Source: Spirometra erinaceieuropaei
Lineage: Eukaryota; Platyhelminthes; Cestoda; Diphyllobothriidea; Diphyllobothriidae
Length of the DNA stretch: 64,000 bases
Direction of reading: 5' to 3'
NCBI GenBank assembly: GCA_902702965.1
Contig: CACRXP010000994.1
Location: 26,011-90,010 of the forward strand
The position numbers and the translations under genes are program-made. Shown here piece by piece: positions 36,455 to 49,024 of this stretch. Position 1 is the stretch's first letter. Each line of letters starts with the position of its first letter. The notes under the pieces are model-generated. The model did no database searches. It was given only the letters and a program-made list of their open reading frames with translations, and was not told the DNA's origin.

Positions 36455-36875
36455 CCGACGATTTTCACCGTGTGTTACAGAGCAAGGTGTAGCAGACACG
36501 CCGACTTGCATGTGAATTAGTTTATAGTGGTGGTGGATTTGCGCATCATCTATTGCACTCTCTCTTCCTCACTCCCCACCTGGACCCGGTGTCAGGACAG
36601 AATCAAGAAAATCGGAAGTGGGGGAGGGCGCAGGTGGCTGGCATGACCGCACCTGCATCTAGACCTGACACCACGCCATTCTTCACTAACAACAACACCC
36701 TAACAGGGGTCAGATGGACGAGGATGACTGGACGGCCATGCCCACTACCTGTATACCCAGTGGGAGCGCAAGCGAATCTACCAGGTGTCGGGCAACTGCC
36801 AGAGCATACCAGGCTGCGATGTCCATGGTTTGCTGATGCTGGTATAGCACGCACTTTCAGGCCTTTTGAACCGCC
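36455..36875 (+). repeat. Interspersed repeat R1, near full length
   Basis: TTGCATGTGAATTAGTTTAT, CTGGACCCGGTGTCAGGACA, TAACAGGGGTCAGATGGACG and GTTTGCTGATGCTGGTATAG. Best plus-strand copy. Confidence 0.62.
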
Positions 36876-37250
36876 TGCATAGGCGTGCGTTGGGATACGT
36901 GTGGCACGAACGCTCTGTCCTGAAATTGGGCCAGCTCCTCACACGTTGCCATCCTCACCGAAAAGAAGAGTTAAACGTGAAGAGGGACTAACCTTGCGGA
37001 GTTGTAGTAGCCCTCAGCCTCGGCGATCCGCGAGCGTGATCCTAGGCGGACAGACTGCAAAGCTTGACCGCATGCGGGGAGTCTGATCGCTGGAGCGGCT
37101 GTTGCCGGGCGCGAAGTTCTAGTCCTGCTGCTCATGTTGCTGTAATAGAGAGGAACAAACTTAGTTGTCTGTCGAGTAGGCGTTTGACCCTCACTGTTGT
37201 GGTTGGGATCTCGCTCGATCGCCTTCCGTCCGCCCGCCAGCTTATGATGC

Positions 37251-37405
37251 ATAGGCAGCTCGCCAAGAGTGCAACAGGCCAGACGCAGACAGCTGTTTCA
37301 CGTTCGTTACCGATCATCGTAATGCCTTTGACGTACTGATGATCGGTAACGACCGTAAAACAGCTGTCTGCGTCTGGCCTGTTGAACTCTTAGCGAACTG
37401 CCTAT
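37251..37405. repeat. ~68-bp inverted repeat, 19-base loop
   Basis: The inner 47 bp of each arm (37272-37318 and 37338-37384) differ at only two positions: CAACAGGCCAGACGCAGACA pairs with TGTCTGCGTCTGGCCTGTTG. The outer 20 bp pair with a few mismatches. No recognised family. Confidence 0.88.
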
Positions 37406-37919
37406 GTACTCAGTTGTCTTTTTGTTCCCTTTTTATTTTTTCTTCATCTCCGTGCCGAGAGCGATATCCATCATGTATAACACACAATAATTTACTTTCT
37501 TGAATGGAATTTTAGAAAACTCCTGCGAAGACGAACAACCATATTTGTGTTCAGTTGGAGCGCTCCTTCATTAACTGGTATTCTAAGGATATCTTATTCT
37601 TGACCTCTAAAGAGGAGCATAGAGGCGAGTCAGTATGTTCACTAGCGCTGCTAAATGTTTGGATAATCATGAATTCTCGAGGTAATTGAAGCAAGTATTG
37701 GCAATTTTTTCCCCAAACTCTTCTATAATTGACAAAATTTTGCGGAAGACCAGTCGAAGCTGAAAGTTTGACAGTTGGGCAGAGAATTTCAGTCTAAAGT
37801 TATTATCCTTGGTTGCGCTTTTTTTCAAAATTGCGTCAACATTCTGGTAGTGCCAAATACTCAATCGGGTTTACGCAATATGCAAAAGTTTCATTTCGTA
37901 TGTCCGCCTCGATGCTTTC

Positions 37920-38600
37920 TGCGGCGGGTAGAACACCGGTTAGGGCCGTCATAATTTGCTCCGCCAACGACCTACCCTGACCCAATGGAAGCCGCTGGTA
38001 TGACCAAAAGACCCACTGCCAGGCCAAGAAACATCTGGAGTCGTTTACCGGATCTGGTGCAGTTGCGGACAAAGCAACTAAGTTGGAGAAACTGGAAGAG
38101 TGCTCCGAACGCGAATTGCCGAACACGCGGCAGCGGTACGCAGAAATGACGTCAACTCTCAGGTCGCGGCCTATTCGACGAGACCCGGTCACACATTCAA
38201 GTTCCATGAGGTCGAAATTCTCGCGAGAGGGAATAATCGCGTAAGCCGTGAGTTGCTTGAGTCATGGTTCACGGGACCTCAGTCTATCAACAAGTGCAAC
38301 GATATCCCCACTCCATATTCCGTGCTGAGGCATAGGCTGACCAAAGCAATCGACTACTCGGGGAGCGCCCAAGCCGGTGAGCCAGATGGCCGAGCAATCA
38401 CCACGCCAGAATCCAACACGGGCGATGATGTTTCAGCAATTAACAACTTGCATGCCGGCCATCAGGCAAGTAGCGCACCAGCGGGCAGCCATCCTTGACG
38501 AAGGGGAGCGCGGTTAATTGCTATAGGTATGCGGTAGCATAGCGACTGCATCCTATAAATACTGCAACTTCCTGTGCACGAGTCACCCTTTTCTGCCTCT
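37920..38600 (+). mobile_element. Penelope-like element 3' end with GIY-YIG domain
   Basis: The plus strand at 38050-38100 reads CSCGQSN, stop, VGETGRVLRTRIAEH: a GIY-YIG core whose Tyr codon is TAA. The frame then stays open to 38498 (VRRNDVNSQVAAYSTRPGH, ARGNNRVSRELLESWF, NDIPTPYSVLRHRL). This is a different PLE family from the 53-58 kb copies. It is followed by a conserved tail with a hammerhead-like motif and a TTC microsatellite. Confidence 0.82.
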
Positions 38601-38642
38601 GTCTCTGATGATGGGTTCAAGCGAGAACCCGAAACGCCAGGC
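38601..38642 (+). ncRNA. Hammerhead-ribozyme-like motif in PLE tail
   Basis: CTGATGA (38605-38611), then a perfect 6-bp stem II GGGTTC/GAACCC with loop AAGCGA, then GAAA (38631-38634). GTCT before the core can pair with AGGC after it as stem I. The cleavage triplet, GTC in the sister copy at 9.65 kb, is GCC here, so this copy is probably inactive. PLEs are known to carry hammerhead motifs. Confidence 0.6.
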
Positions 38643-38668
38643 GAATAAAGCCCTTGTTCCAGCGATCG

Positions 38669-38706
38669 CTTCTTCTTCTTCTTCTTCTTCTTCTTCTTCT
38701 TCTTCT
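38669..38706 (+). repeat. TTC microsatellite after the PLE tail
   Basis: About 12 TTC units directly after the conserved PLE tail, perhaps grown from the element's 3' terminus. Confidence 0.93.
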
Positions 38707-38709
38707 GAT

Positions 38710-40370
38710 CAACTAGTTCCTGGAACTCGCATCTTCGCTTGTAGCGGTCTGATGGCCTCGCCTAGGGTCTGGGTGTTAACTACGACAGGTAGAAAGCCGT
38801 CCTCCTCATATAAAGTCACTGATGCAGTAATTAATGCGAATAAATCGCATGCTGTCTTCTCAAGTGCATCTCATACGTGAACGGTGTAAAGAGGGGTTAT
38901 TCGTGTGGGACCAGTTCTTAATGGTGAATAAGCACAGAACAATCATATTAAGTTGTATCAGGCTATCTAAGTAAAGTTAGTAGCAACATTTTAACAATTA
39001 ATTTTTAGATGATCTGACATTCATGTTGACGACACATTGGATGTAGCCAACGAGGCGGAAAAGTGTTAACAGGCGCAGAGGTTCAGACTGGTGACCTTAT
39101 GAATTCGCGCCATGTGCTGGGGCTTTGCGGCCAAGCCTGCCAACGGGGTTTTTATGCTACCCTACTAGTCGATGAGAAGGTACACATTAAGTCAGCGTCT
39201 TCTGTCAGAGATTTGGAGGAGTAGCTGAACATTAGAAAAAGTGACCTCGTGCACTTGTTTTAAGAAACCCGTTATTCTGATCTCCCACTCTCTGGTAAGA
39301 AACAGTTTTAGCCACCTTCCTCCCGACAGTCGGGTTAGGGGTAATGTTGGGCCAAGAGTTGGGATTGCGGATAAGGTGGATTTAAATTTAAAGTTAAGGG
39401 CATATAACTGTTTCCGAGTTACTGTTCTTCCTCATCTCTAAACCACTTGTCCTCTCCTCAACTATAAACCATAGTAATCCGACTGAGTGTTTTACTGTGG
39501 ATGCAAGACAAACTTCCTACGCATAGAAGACGGACACTTATATCGACGATAGCTGGCCAGCCGTAAAAGATGACGACCATCGAAAGTGCTCTAGGTTTAA
39601 GCACAGGATTTCGGCAATGTGTGTGTACAGGCGTTAGGTAGTTTTTCATGTTGGGCAGAAATCCACCATTGAGAGGGACTGGCGTCTAATTTCCGGGGGA
39701 GTGGTCAGGCTGGGTCAAGAAGGAGAGTAAGGCTAGACTACGAAACGAAACGAGCGATCGTTTGGAGCAGTTTGCCTGTGTCAGGCTTCGCAACGGCTAC
39801 GCCGAACGCAACATTCGTTGAGCCTCGCATTGGAGTCAGAAGCGCCACCTGGATAGGCGGCTTGTTAGTAGGTTGCGGTCTGAAGGGTGAGGTCGAGTAG
39901 CTTCTAAAATGTATTGTTGTGTTCGCAATGTCCTTGCTTCTGTTGCTCTTATGATTAATGCGAAAGTGCCCAAGAATACTACTACGAGCCCTGAATGTGC
40001 GTTGGCAACAAGAACTCGAGGAGAGGAATAGGGCCTTGCCGCATTGTTAATCAGTGTTAATTGGGTCGCAGCCTCGGAAATAATGAGGGTATTTGAGTTG
40101 AGCGGCGTCTACTTTCGTTGCATAGCTCCCTAAAGCTCACGCCTCACAGCTCCCAACAAGTAGTGTATATGATATGCACATGAGTGACGCCGCAGGCGAA
40201 ACAGACTCCACATGCCTGTTACACGCAACGAAAGAAAATTGATGGAGTATATGACTGGGTTGTTGACTAGTGTTTGTGTTTAGAGTATTATTCATCCACT
40301 CCTAAGTGCAGTAAATATGCTATTTCCAGCAGAATCCTAGGTGTAGTCATCGATCGCTGCCGACACAAAA
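38710..40370. other. Intergenic, nothing recognised
   Basis: Past the PLE tail and TTC run I see no host exon. A short TTAGGG-like remnant occurs near 39330. All ORFs are under 70 codons. Confidence 0.4.
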
Positions 40371-40378
40371 AATAACAG

Positions 40379-40735
40379 TAAGATGTGGTTTGGTAGCCCT
40401 ACCTGATGGGCACAATACTGTTGGGCTTGGAGTTAATGGTTAGGGGTTATGCATTATGTTTAGCGACCAGGTTAGGGGTTAGGGTTAAGGGAAAGGATTA
40501 GGGATTGGGGTTTAGGATTAGGGCTATTTTTGGGGTTAGTACAACTATTTCTCAACTATTTAAAGTACAATCACGCACTCCCAATACCTTTTCTTTTGCA
40601 TACAACTACTTGACCTCGTCGCCTGTGCGCTCCTCGGCTCTGCCTGCAAAAAACCCTATTCCCACCGGTCCCGTATTAAAAGGGACTGAGGTTTGTTTAC
40701 TTCAGGTGGGGCTACCAAACCACATCCAACCAAAA
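40379..40735 (+). mobile_element. TIR element T3 enclosing TTAGGG-like repeats
   Basis: The left end TAAGATGTGGTTTGGTAGCC mirrors GGGCTACCAAACCACATCC. The internal TTAGGG-like tract is at 40430-40530. This is the longest and clearest plus-orientation copy. Confidence 0.75.
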
Positions 40736-41606
40736 TAACCCTAACCCGAGATTTCACTCCAAATCTGCCCATTAATTCAAACGAGAGCATAACCTCCTCC
40801 TCCCTAAGGAGCGTCCTACTTACTGAAAATTACCTGAGGAACACGGTTAAATCGACAGAGGTTTGGGGTGTGTGTTTAGACCACTTCAGTGCGTAGTCGA
40901 AGTAGGGAGTCAGTTAAAAGTTGCTGACGAAGTCTATGCTCCGCCCCCTAAAGATGAACTGATAACAGAGCGAAGGTATTGTTGCGGGATTTTGATGAAC
41001 ACCTAACTAATGACACGGCTTGCAAGAACCACCAGAATACCTGATGTAACGCCATTTCGTGAATTCTCCTCCTGCACCCAAATGTTAGGTCCCACCTATT
41101 GCCCTACGCGTGGGCGCTTACAGTACGACGTAACGTGCCACCGTCTTGACGATCCAAACAAAACGCAGACATTCACTTCCATTGTACACTATTCGTAATT
41201 GACCGCGTAGTGAGGCTCAGCCACCTCCAGGCCCGTCAGACTGTCTTGGTGACATGGGCGAACGCTGGAAAGCCCGCTCAGTTTAAACTCACATAAAATT
41301 GGCCCTCGCCGATCTGTTCTACTGGTATCTGACCAATGGTAGTTGGCGGAACTCGCAGCCGGTAGCAAAGGTTGTAAGGACGTTGGACAGAAATACTCAA
41401 TGACCCACTGCACTAGGCTGCACCATTTTTTGGGGGCATGGGTATTATTCGTTGACATCAGTAAAGAAGCAGGAATGGCAATTTCAATGTCAGTTCGAAC
41501 GCATTTCGGGAACGATACTTACTCTTCGAAGAACTGTCGGTCCTACTCTTTATAAGACAACAGCTGTCCTTCGTATGCCTAATTCGTGCCAGGATATTTT
41601 GAAAAT

Positions 41607-41660
41607 CGAAGAAGAAGAAGAAGAAGAAGAAGAAGAAGAGAAGGAGAAAGAAGAAGAAGA
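41607..41660 (+). repeat. GAA microsatellite
   Basis: About 17 GAA-type units with two interruptions. The glutamate-rich ORF across it is an artefact. Confidence 0.93.
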
Positions 41661-42279
41661 CTCGACCGCTGAGATTGGGAGTTTATGTGGTCGATGTTTA
41701 TAGATCACACTCGAGTCCACCATCGAACATAGCTACAAACGGGGGTAACTGTAGTTGCCAGGTTATAACTTATCTGCTCAAACTAACAACTCCCGAATCC
41801 CCTCCAGGTTTTATTACTAGTCGGCATTTGCCGCGATCCATCCCACAGAGGCTGGCCACCCTTTTGAGGCTGGCGAGCCTAAGACCCTCATGAAGGTAAA
41901 AGCACGCGAGTCGAAAACTGCTTGAGCCAGGCTTCCTCGACCCACAGCCCGTCAACAAACGTGACCATCTCCCTTTGTCTGTTTTGTGTGAAAAGTCTGC
42001 CTTAACAAATTGACTACTAACAATTCATGAATAGATGCGCAAAATTACTCTACCAAATACCAACATCGATCATAACGTCTCGACCATCAGAAACCCAGAT
42101 GGGACCAGGAAACCATCAGTTACCTTGCCTACCACGGGAACTTGCGACGAACATGGGAGCTGCCAACCTCTCTCTCTCTCTTTGATGCTGCGCTCGAGTG
42201 GCATCTGACAGTACGGGAGCGGGCGTTTCGGTTACGCGTGTTTGAGTCCTCACCGGCAGCCGCGTGATGACGAGCGGCC

Positions 42280-42480
42280 ACCGAGTATTGCCGGCATAGA
42301 CAGATGACATCGGAATGGTCATCACTGGTCTATCTGTCGTCAGGACACACAAACACTACCCAATCGCAAGCGAGCGCCCGAAGGTTGGACCACATCTAGG
42401 CCAATCGTTCTGGCAGCTAATCAGTGGACCACGTGCTGTTGCCTGCGATCGGAAATACGCTGGCTTCTGGCCAGGCGAAC
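42280..42480 (-). mobile_element. SINE-like fragment, diverged
   Basis: GACATCGGAATGGTCATCAC and GTTGCCTGCGATCGGAAATA resemble the SINE body and the sequence flanking its head. Weak similarity only. Confidence 0.35.
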
Positions 42481-42489
42481 GCCAAGGCA

Positions 42490-45135
42490 ATATGTTCTGG
42501 TCCAGTTATCGAGAGTTCACAAAAAACAAAAATACAAACTGGTGCCTCATGTAAAACCGGTGACAAAAAAGGTCATTGAGGCACAAAAACGGCAAAGATC
42601 GAATACGTTGTCAAGCTGAAAAAACTGAACACAGGGACTACTATTATAGGGATTTAATGGTTGGAGCAGATGGAGGCGGTAATGAAGGGGATCTTTAGAA
42701 GACATCGCATGGTAACTCGCATATTTGCCATGTGTTTGTTTTACTACTCCAACGGCATGCCGGAACAGACTGTGCAACTCGAAAAATGCGAATTAGGGGT
42801 GCGTAAACGGACGGAAAACAGTTAAGCCGTGGTTACTGACCAATGGCGACATGCAGCAGGTAAACTTGACCCTAGCCTCGGCCCTTCTCCAAACCCTAAA
42901 CTCTACCCTAACCCAAACGTTAGCCCTAACGGTATTTGTAAGCTTAACCGCAACTGTAATTCTAAAAAAAGCGTGCCTACGTAAATTAGACATGTAGATG
43001 CGTTGTAATAAAAGGGATTAGAGGCCACATATTCAATCGTTGCCCAAAAAAAAACAGAAAAAACAGAGAAGCCATAGCATCTGACGACTTGCGCCAGAGA
43101 CAACCAACCCGGTTGAACAACAACAATTCAATTGCTGGGACGGTTTCCCTTTTTTCGATGTTCCCTGGCGTCCTTCGAGCACAACCCATCCGCGTGCCCT
43201 CTGAGCCGCCGGTTGCCCAAATCCGGTGTCGATGATGATTATTTCCAATGTGCTCCAGTACAGCAACGTTGCCACCTACAGTTGGCTTTTTCTAGACACC
43301 TAGGACAGCGGACTGCTTGGCCAAACGAACTACATTCGCCGCAGGCTGCTCCTGCGACTGCCAACGCGGCCGCTCACCCATGTCTCCTTTAGTTCGCCTA
43401 ACGCCTCCCCCCTGTCTGTCGTTTGTATGAGCCGCGTGCAGCTTAGCACCACCACGGCAACGGCTAGAGGCCAGTCGGCGTTGTGTCCAGCGCTGATTGG
43501 CCGCAGGCGGAAAACGCTCAGGCGCAGGCATACACTTCGAGCTATCCAACTCATGAGATGACTGGCTGCCCCGTCCTGATGAGCTGCGCGTACGTCCTCT
43601 CGCATCAGTGAAGGTTGTCTTATAACTTTGTCTCCCCCCCCCTTTGACTTGGGGACCATCACACCTCGACACCTTCTCGCGATGCCGACCAGCCAATGGA
43701 TAAATTTTGATCGGCGCCAGCTATTTATACTAAAGAAATGCAAGCTGATACAAGTATTGAAAAACAATAGGAACCCTTGATTGCTTAATCCGTAAGTTTT
43801 CAGTAAGTACGCCTGTTACCGGCCACTGGACGGATAGTCCTCGCTAACAAAATTAAACCAGCTGGCCTGAGCTAACGTTTAATTCCGGTCGATACTGCGA
43901 ACCCGCTTAAATAAGCAGCCTTATCAAATTGAAAATTTGTCCAGAGACTCCAATGCTCTGTGACTTTCAAGGTGTGCCGTATGTATACCCGCCTTCACTG
44001 AGAACGCCACTTGTCCGACCGACCAACGTAGCCGTGGGTTTGTAAAGCCCCACGACCTCGATAGGGCTGTTTGAATGAGGAGACAATTTTTGGCGCGCGG
44101 ACTTAGGATGGAGATGACGTAACCGCGTGCTGGTGAAGATGGCCGGTGTCCCTTCCTCTCACTTCCGCCGACCCTTTTTCCCGCAACGCACCATGAAGCT
44201 CGTATCGTTCTCCCTCTCACTACGTCGACACCTCCCTCGGTACTTCCCTGCAGTTTCCCACAACGCTGCGTTCCCCACCGGTTAACTAGCTGGCATGTCG
44301 GTATCACCCCTCTACCCAGACAGGTTACGCCACAGTTGTAACTCGTTCTGCTTGTAGTATTAACTAGTATTATACGCCTTTCCAATTCCCATCTTTGTCC
44401 ATTATATCTTCTGGCCCACTTGACGTTTCGTCTTCCTTTATGTGCGGATGACTATCGTGACTTGCTAACGACCCTATTCAGTTCAACGTTAGCCAGGATC
44501 TCTTTCCAGTGCTTCGCTACTTGGTGTGTGCTACCCTTGACGTCCTCGGCCGCTACAGGTTTGATCCAGGTTACTCCTCAACGACGAGGTACAGAAACGG
44601 TGAATGAGTCATCAATATGGAAAATCAAGGAACGGCTGACTGAAAGTTTGGAGAGGGGGATAGGTACCCTCCACCCCTGTGTCACAGTCGACCTTGCGCT
44701 GAATTCCGGGGGTATCTATTCCTGTATCCTAACCCTAACTTCCACCGCCTAGAATTTAGTTCAAGGCCACCTGTAATAAGGGGGATGGTCTGCTAATGCC
44801 CCTGTTCTACCGGTCGGTTTTTTAGGTGTCACAATTTCGTACTTGCAAACCCAAGCTGGAGCTGGATTGCGAGTTGCCGTCATGGCTTCTGTCCCAGGAG
44901 GCAGGATGTGTCCACACACGTCAGGATACTACGGTGGCATATAACACCAATCGAAAAAGTAGCGGCAACAACCGGGAAAAGACATGTGCTTTGTGAAGGC
45001 GCCCAATGATTTAGCAGCCTGAAGTGGCAAATTGGCGTTTCAGGTTCAGCCCGCAGCATCAGCATGCCCCACTCCCGCCAGAACACCATTGCTTCGTCGA
45101 AAAACACTGCTCTCGCCACGCACGGCACCTTTTTA
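42490..45135. other. Repeat-like intergenic DNA, families unassigned
   Basis: Includes a CCCTAA-like stretch (42880-42960). GC-rich minus ORFs (43292-43767 and 43924-44385, up to 153 codons) have no recognisable domain. The open frames overlap on several strands, which fits GC-rich repeat sequence better than genes. Confidence 0.35.
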
Positions 45136-45140
45136 GGGTC

Positions 45141-45402
45141 AGAAGTGGTTGTGTAACCGCACCTGAGGCAAGCAAACCCCAGCCGCCTGTAATACGGGAC
45201 CGGTGGTAATAGGGGGCTTTTGCAGGTGGGGGCGGGGAACGCACAGGCGACGAGGTCAAGGAGTTGTATGCAAAAGAAAGGCTATTGGGAATGCGCGGTT
45301 GTACACTGAGTGATTGAAAAACAGTTGCCCTAACCCTGACCCTAACCTCCAACCCCTAGGAGAATTGTGTCAATCAGGTGCGGCTAAATAACCGCATCTT
45401 AC
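45141..45402 (-). mobile_element. TIR element T4
   Basis: AGAAGTGGTTGTGTAACCGC at the left mirrors GCGGCTAAATAACCGCATCTT at the right. The CCCTAACCCTGACCCTAACC tract is at 45328-45355. It is the inverted orientation of T1-T3. Confidence 0.7.
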
Positions 45403-45599
45403 ACGAAAGAGTACAGGAACCACATACAATTGGCATGAACGACCATGTCTATCGAGTAGTCAAAAATCATCCATGAAGCAACCTTCGCCAGTAAGAAGAC
45501 CTGACTGTGGTTGTCAAATTTCCACCTTGCTGATGGTGACAAATAAGCTACAAATACCCGTTCCAGTCTCCTGTTATAAAGCATGGGGATATGGACGAT

Positions 45600-45702
45600 C
45601 TCTCTTTATTACAGGTGACCTTAACCCCTAACCCTAACCTCCAACTCTAACCCCAACCCCGACAGTATTGTGTCCATTAGGTGGGGCACATAACCGCATC
45701 TT
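45600..45702 (-). mobile_element. TIR element T5, end fragment
   Basis: CCCCTAACCCTAACCTCCAA, then CAGTATTGTGTCCATTAGGT and GGGGCACATAACCGCATCTT: only the repeat tract and one terminus remain. Confidence 0.6.
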
Positions 45703-46688
45703 ACCCTCTTTTAGGATGCCTTACCCTAAAGTATACGAAATGCACCATGAAGGTAGGGGAAACATAACATTTATCGAAACTGAAATAACCTAGATTTGGA
45801 TGAGAAACAACAGGCTTATGCTTCCAAGCACCCTTGGCGCGCAAACCGCCTGTGCTCCCATAACTCCGTCGCTTTTAGTAATTTAGACGGGGGTTGGGGG
45901 TTACTTGTCCAGTCTAGAGCAATCTCCGTCGGGATTAAGATTACTGGCGAGGACCCCTGGCCCGATGTATGCATGGAGGGAGAGTTACGTTCTCCGTCAA
46001 TCAAAGGACAATGTGAAGTCCCTATGGCAGACAAAAAACTAAAAATTCACAGGCGGCTGCCTGCAGCATAATATCGCTTCAATTTCATGGAAAAATCAAA
46101 CAGCAGCCTCGCCAACTTACTGTCAGGCTTCCTGAAGAGCGTCTGAAAACCCCGACCTATCGAGGTCAGTTCCTGAATAGCTGAACTTTAAAAGTGTATA
46201 CGTGTGTGTGTGCGTACGCGTCCCGCGCATGGCAGTGACCTCGTAGTTGCTATGCGCCAAAAGGAGTACGGTTGTTAGCACAAACTGAGAGGTCCCCGGC
46301 GAAGCGCAAAACTTGTCAAGGTCTCGATGTTCCCTTTCAAAGCAATAAGGACGAGGTGAATTCTTAGCACTGCTTTTGTCAGTTTCATGAAATAGAACTT
46401 ACAGATGGAAGAGGCTTCAATGGCTTTTGCTCAGCAGCCTGTCTCCAGCGTTCCTCATGTGCTTTTTCAAGACTGACTTTTTCAAACACCTCAGGATTCA
46501 GTGCGCGAACTTGGAGTTAATCCTTCTGCAGAAGTCCTTTCGGGTTCGGTACGAATCCCGGTGGAGTTCGGCCCAAATACGCATATTAACTTGCGACCAA
46601 GCGTCAAAAGGTTTACTCCAAAGGACTTACGCGCAGTAGTTTCATGAGGAAACTAAAAAAAGCTTTACATGAGCAAAACTCTCTAAGG

Positions 46689-47685
46689 TACAGTCAGTGA
46701 CCGATCTCATGAAATGTTGGCTGAAATTCTGAAATACGTTTTCGATTGGGAAGGATTACTTGGTCGCGGTTGTAATACTAATTATCCTGCGGCATAATCG
46801 TATAGTATTTCGGACTCGGCAGGATGTCGGCTTTTAAACACACTGCATTTTAATCTCCTGTAAAAAACGTACTCGGCAAAAAATGACTACATAAGTAGCA
46901 TGCATTTTCCCCATTGATTTTCGATGGCCGTGCAAATTCAAATATGTCTTATAGAAACCATAAACGAAAACATGCTTTCTTTCAGTCAAGTAATAAAAAA
47001 TCAGGTCTTCTTTATATATGATACTCAAGAAAGGAGTATAATTAAGTTTTTAAAATGTTTTCTGATTGCCTGATAATGTGGAGCCTGATCATTCGTTGCA
47101 TTAGCCCTTAACTATTTCAGTCTACAAGGTGCATGCGTTCCGCGTACAGAAAATCGCATACTTTTCCATGCCATTAAAAAGATGAGATACAGAGTCCATA
47201 AAATTTTGCAATGGATGCGGATTATGTTGCACATTTCATGAGGAGCAGTGGTAAACGAACAGGTACGATGCTATGTGGATGGACATTGGGCGGTCTTACA
47301 AATCTCATAATTAGAAACTTTTTAAAGCCTAATTATACTCCTTCCTTGAGTATCATATATAAAGAAGACCTGATTCTCTATTAATTGACTGAAAGAAGGC
47401 ATATTATCGTTTATGGTTTCTATTAGACAGATTTAACTTTGCAAGACCATCGAAAATCAATGGGGAAAATGCATGCCACTTATGTAGTCATTTGTTACCG
47501 GGTACGGTTTCTACAGGAGATGGAAAAGCAGTGTATGCAAAAGCTAACATCCTGCCGAGTCCGGAATGTTATAAGATTATGCCGTAAGATAAGCAGTATT
47601 ACAGCCACGACCAAGTAATCCTTCCTAATCGAGAACGTATTTCAGAATTTCAGCCAACATTTCATGAGATCGGTCACTCACTGTA
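46689..47685. mobile_element. Palindromic long-TIR element P6, full
   Basis: TA-CAGTCAGTGACCGATCTC at the left mirrors GAGATCGGTCACTCACTG-TA at the right. This is the cleanest copy of the family: arms of about 385 bp, 997 bp in total. It shares CATTGATTTTCGATGGCC and the ACTAATTATCCTGCGGCAT block with the other copies. Confidence 0.85.
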
Positions 47686-48354
47686 CATCCATGGCAAGTA
47701 GAATCGATGTGCACAATTATGAGCTGATCTGAGATTAAATAAGACTCCTGTAATGACACAAATTGCTTTGTTTTAGTGTGCTAAAAAAGAACCTATAAAC
47801 TTCGCCACAACTTTAACTAAGAGACCTACTCATAACGTCACTTGGCGGCACATATGTTGCTTATCACTTGACCGGCGTAAACAGCCCCATGTTGGAAGAG
47901 AGATGTGTGTATACTCCACTCTCCTATACGAAGCACTACGGACCAGAACGAGAGCAAGGGGAATAGTCATTCTTGGCTCTAGTTCCGTTTTCGTGCACTG
48001 GATGTTTAGGTCAAAATGCAAAGCCGGCATTTCGTTCTAAAGTCGGTGTAGAGGGAGGAGCATCGCATCCGCGTGAGTTGCGATAGTTCTGATCTCAACC
48101 GGGCTTCCCCTCCTGATCAGCTCGACAAACTGTAATTTCATAGGAGCAATTATTCCCAATGACGGGAAACAGAACGAGGACTCACAAGTCGGAGATCCAG
48201 TGACTGAATAACATGTTTCATTCAAGGCTAGTCCGACCAGATTGGCTGAAACGACATGACACGTACTCCTATGCTTCTCTCAGGCCTTGAGATTACCCAT
48301 CGATACTTAGTTATCTTCGTAAGGACTTTCAAGTTCCTGTCAGCCACTTCCTTA

Positions 48355-48560
48355 TTAGGCAGAATGTCATTACCGACAAAGACAGGGGAGACAGGAATGG
48401 CTATTTACGGCTTATTAGCCGTCAGCCAGTCATGCCCAACCCCTAAGTGTGAAACACCTGGGGCTCGAACTCGCGACCGGTTAGTTAAAGGTTCAGCTCC
48501 TCTAACCACTGAGCCACGGGCTCGTTGTCCTATCGGTTTCGATCGAGACTATTCCGATTG
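48355..48560 (-). mobile_element. tRNA-derived SINE, head and body
   Basis: Reverse complement: CGAGCCCGTGGCTCAGTGGT, GTCGCGAGTTCGAGCCCCAG (box B-like GTTCGAGCC), then GGGCATGACTGGCTGACGGC and AGCCATTCCTGTCTCCCCTG. Well conserved A and B boxes. Confidence 0.75.
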
Positions 48561-49024
48561 ACCAGCCTGCCCTCTAGGACAGCCCAATGAGTCGATTGTG
48601 ACTCTACCTGTTGCATTCTTTTAGTCAACATTCGGAAGTTTCCATACGCCTCTCTCAAGTGCTTCCAATACCATTCCCCATGGTTGACATTTACCTTCCC
48701 CCGGGGGGGGACCCTTTTGGAAATGAGCCACTTTCTTTTGATTTGCTGGTCTCTTTGTCAAATCTCGAGCTGGAAATTCTGTTTGTTCGGATATATTGAC
48801 TAAGGAATCCCTAGGCAGGGATATCCCCTGTTGAAGTCTTTATGTTTTCCTTCTTATTCATATTTTCCAGGAGTAACGAATGCACATCAGTCTTTTGGCT
48901 CATATGCATCGCTCGGTACGCCGAAGAATTAAACGCTCTCATTTAGCTTTGTACATACTTGGTACGAGAAGACGCATTCTGGTCATTCCGTGTGAGTTGG
49001 AAGTTATCTCCGAGGTATTTCGAG

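Noticed and set aside
37667..37830. Minus-strand exon-like ORF (LRLVFRKILSIIEEFGEKI) after a TTTCAG
   Set aside because: One acceptor-like site and a short frame only; no family, donor partner or neighbour exon.
41452..41703. Glutamate-rich ORF
   Set aside because: Generated by the GAA microsatellite.
43292..44385. GC-rich minus ORFs of 134-153 codons
   Set aside because: No recognisable domain, Arg/Gly/Ser-rich composition and overlapping alternative frames; more likely repeat sequence.
45399..45584. Minus-strand segment SPSARWKFDNHSQVFLLAK as a tektin N-terminal exon
   Set aside because: Exon a already holds the N-terminal Trp/SE-x-LR segment, so a second would be redundant; the splice sites are ambiguous.
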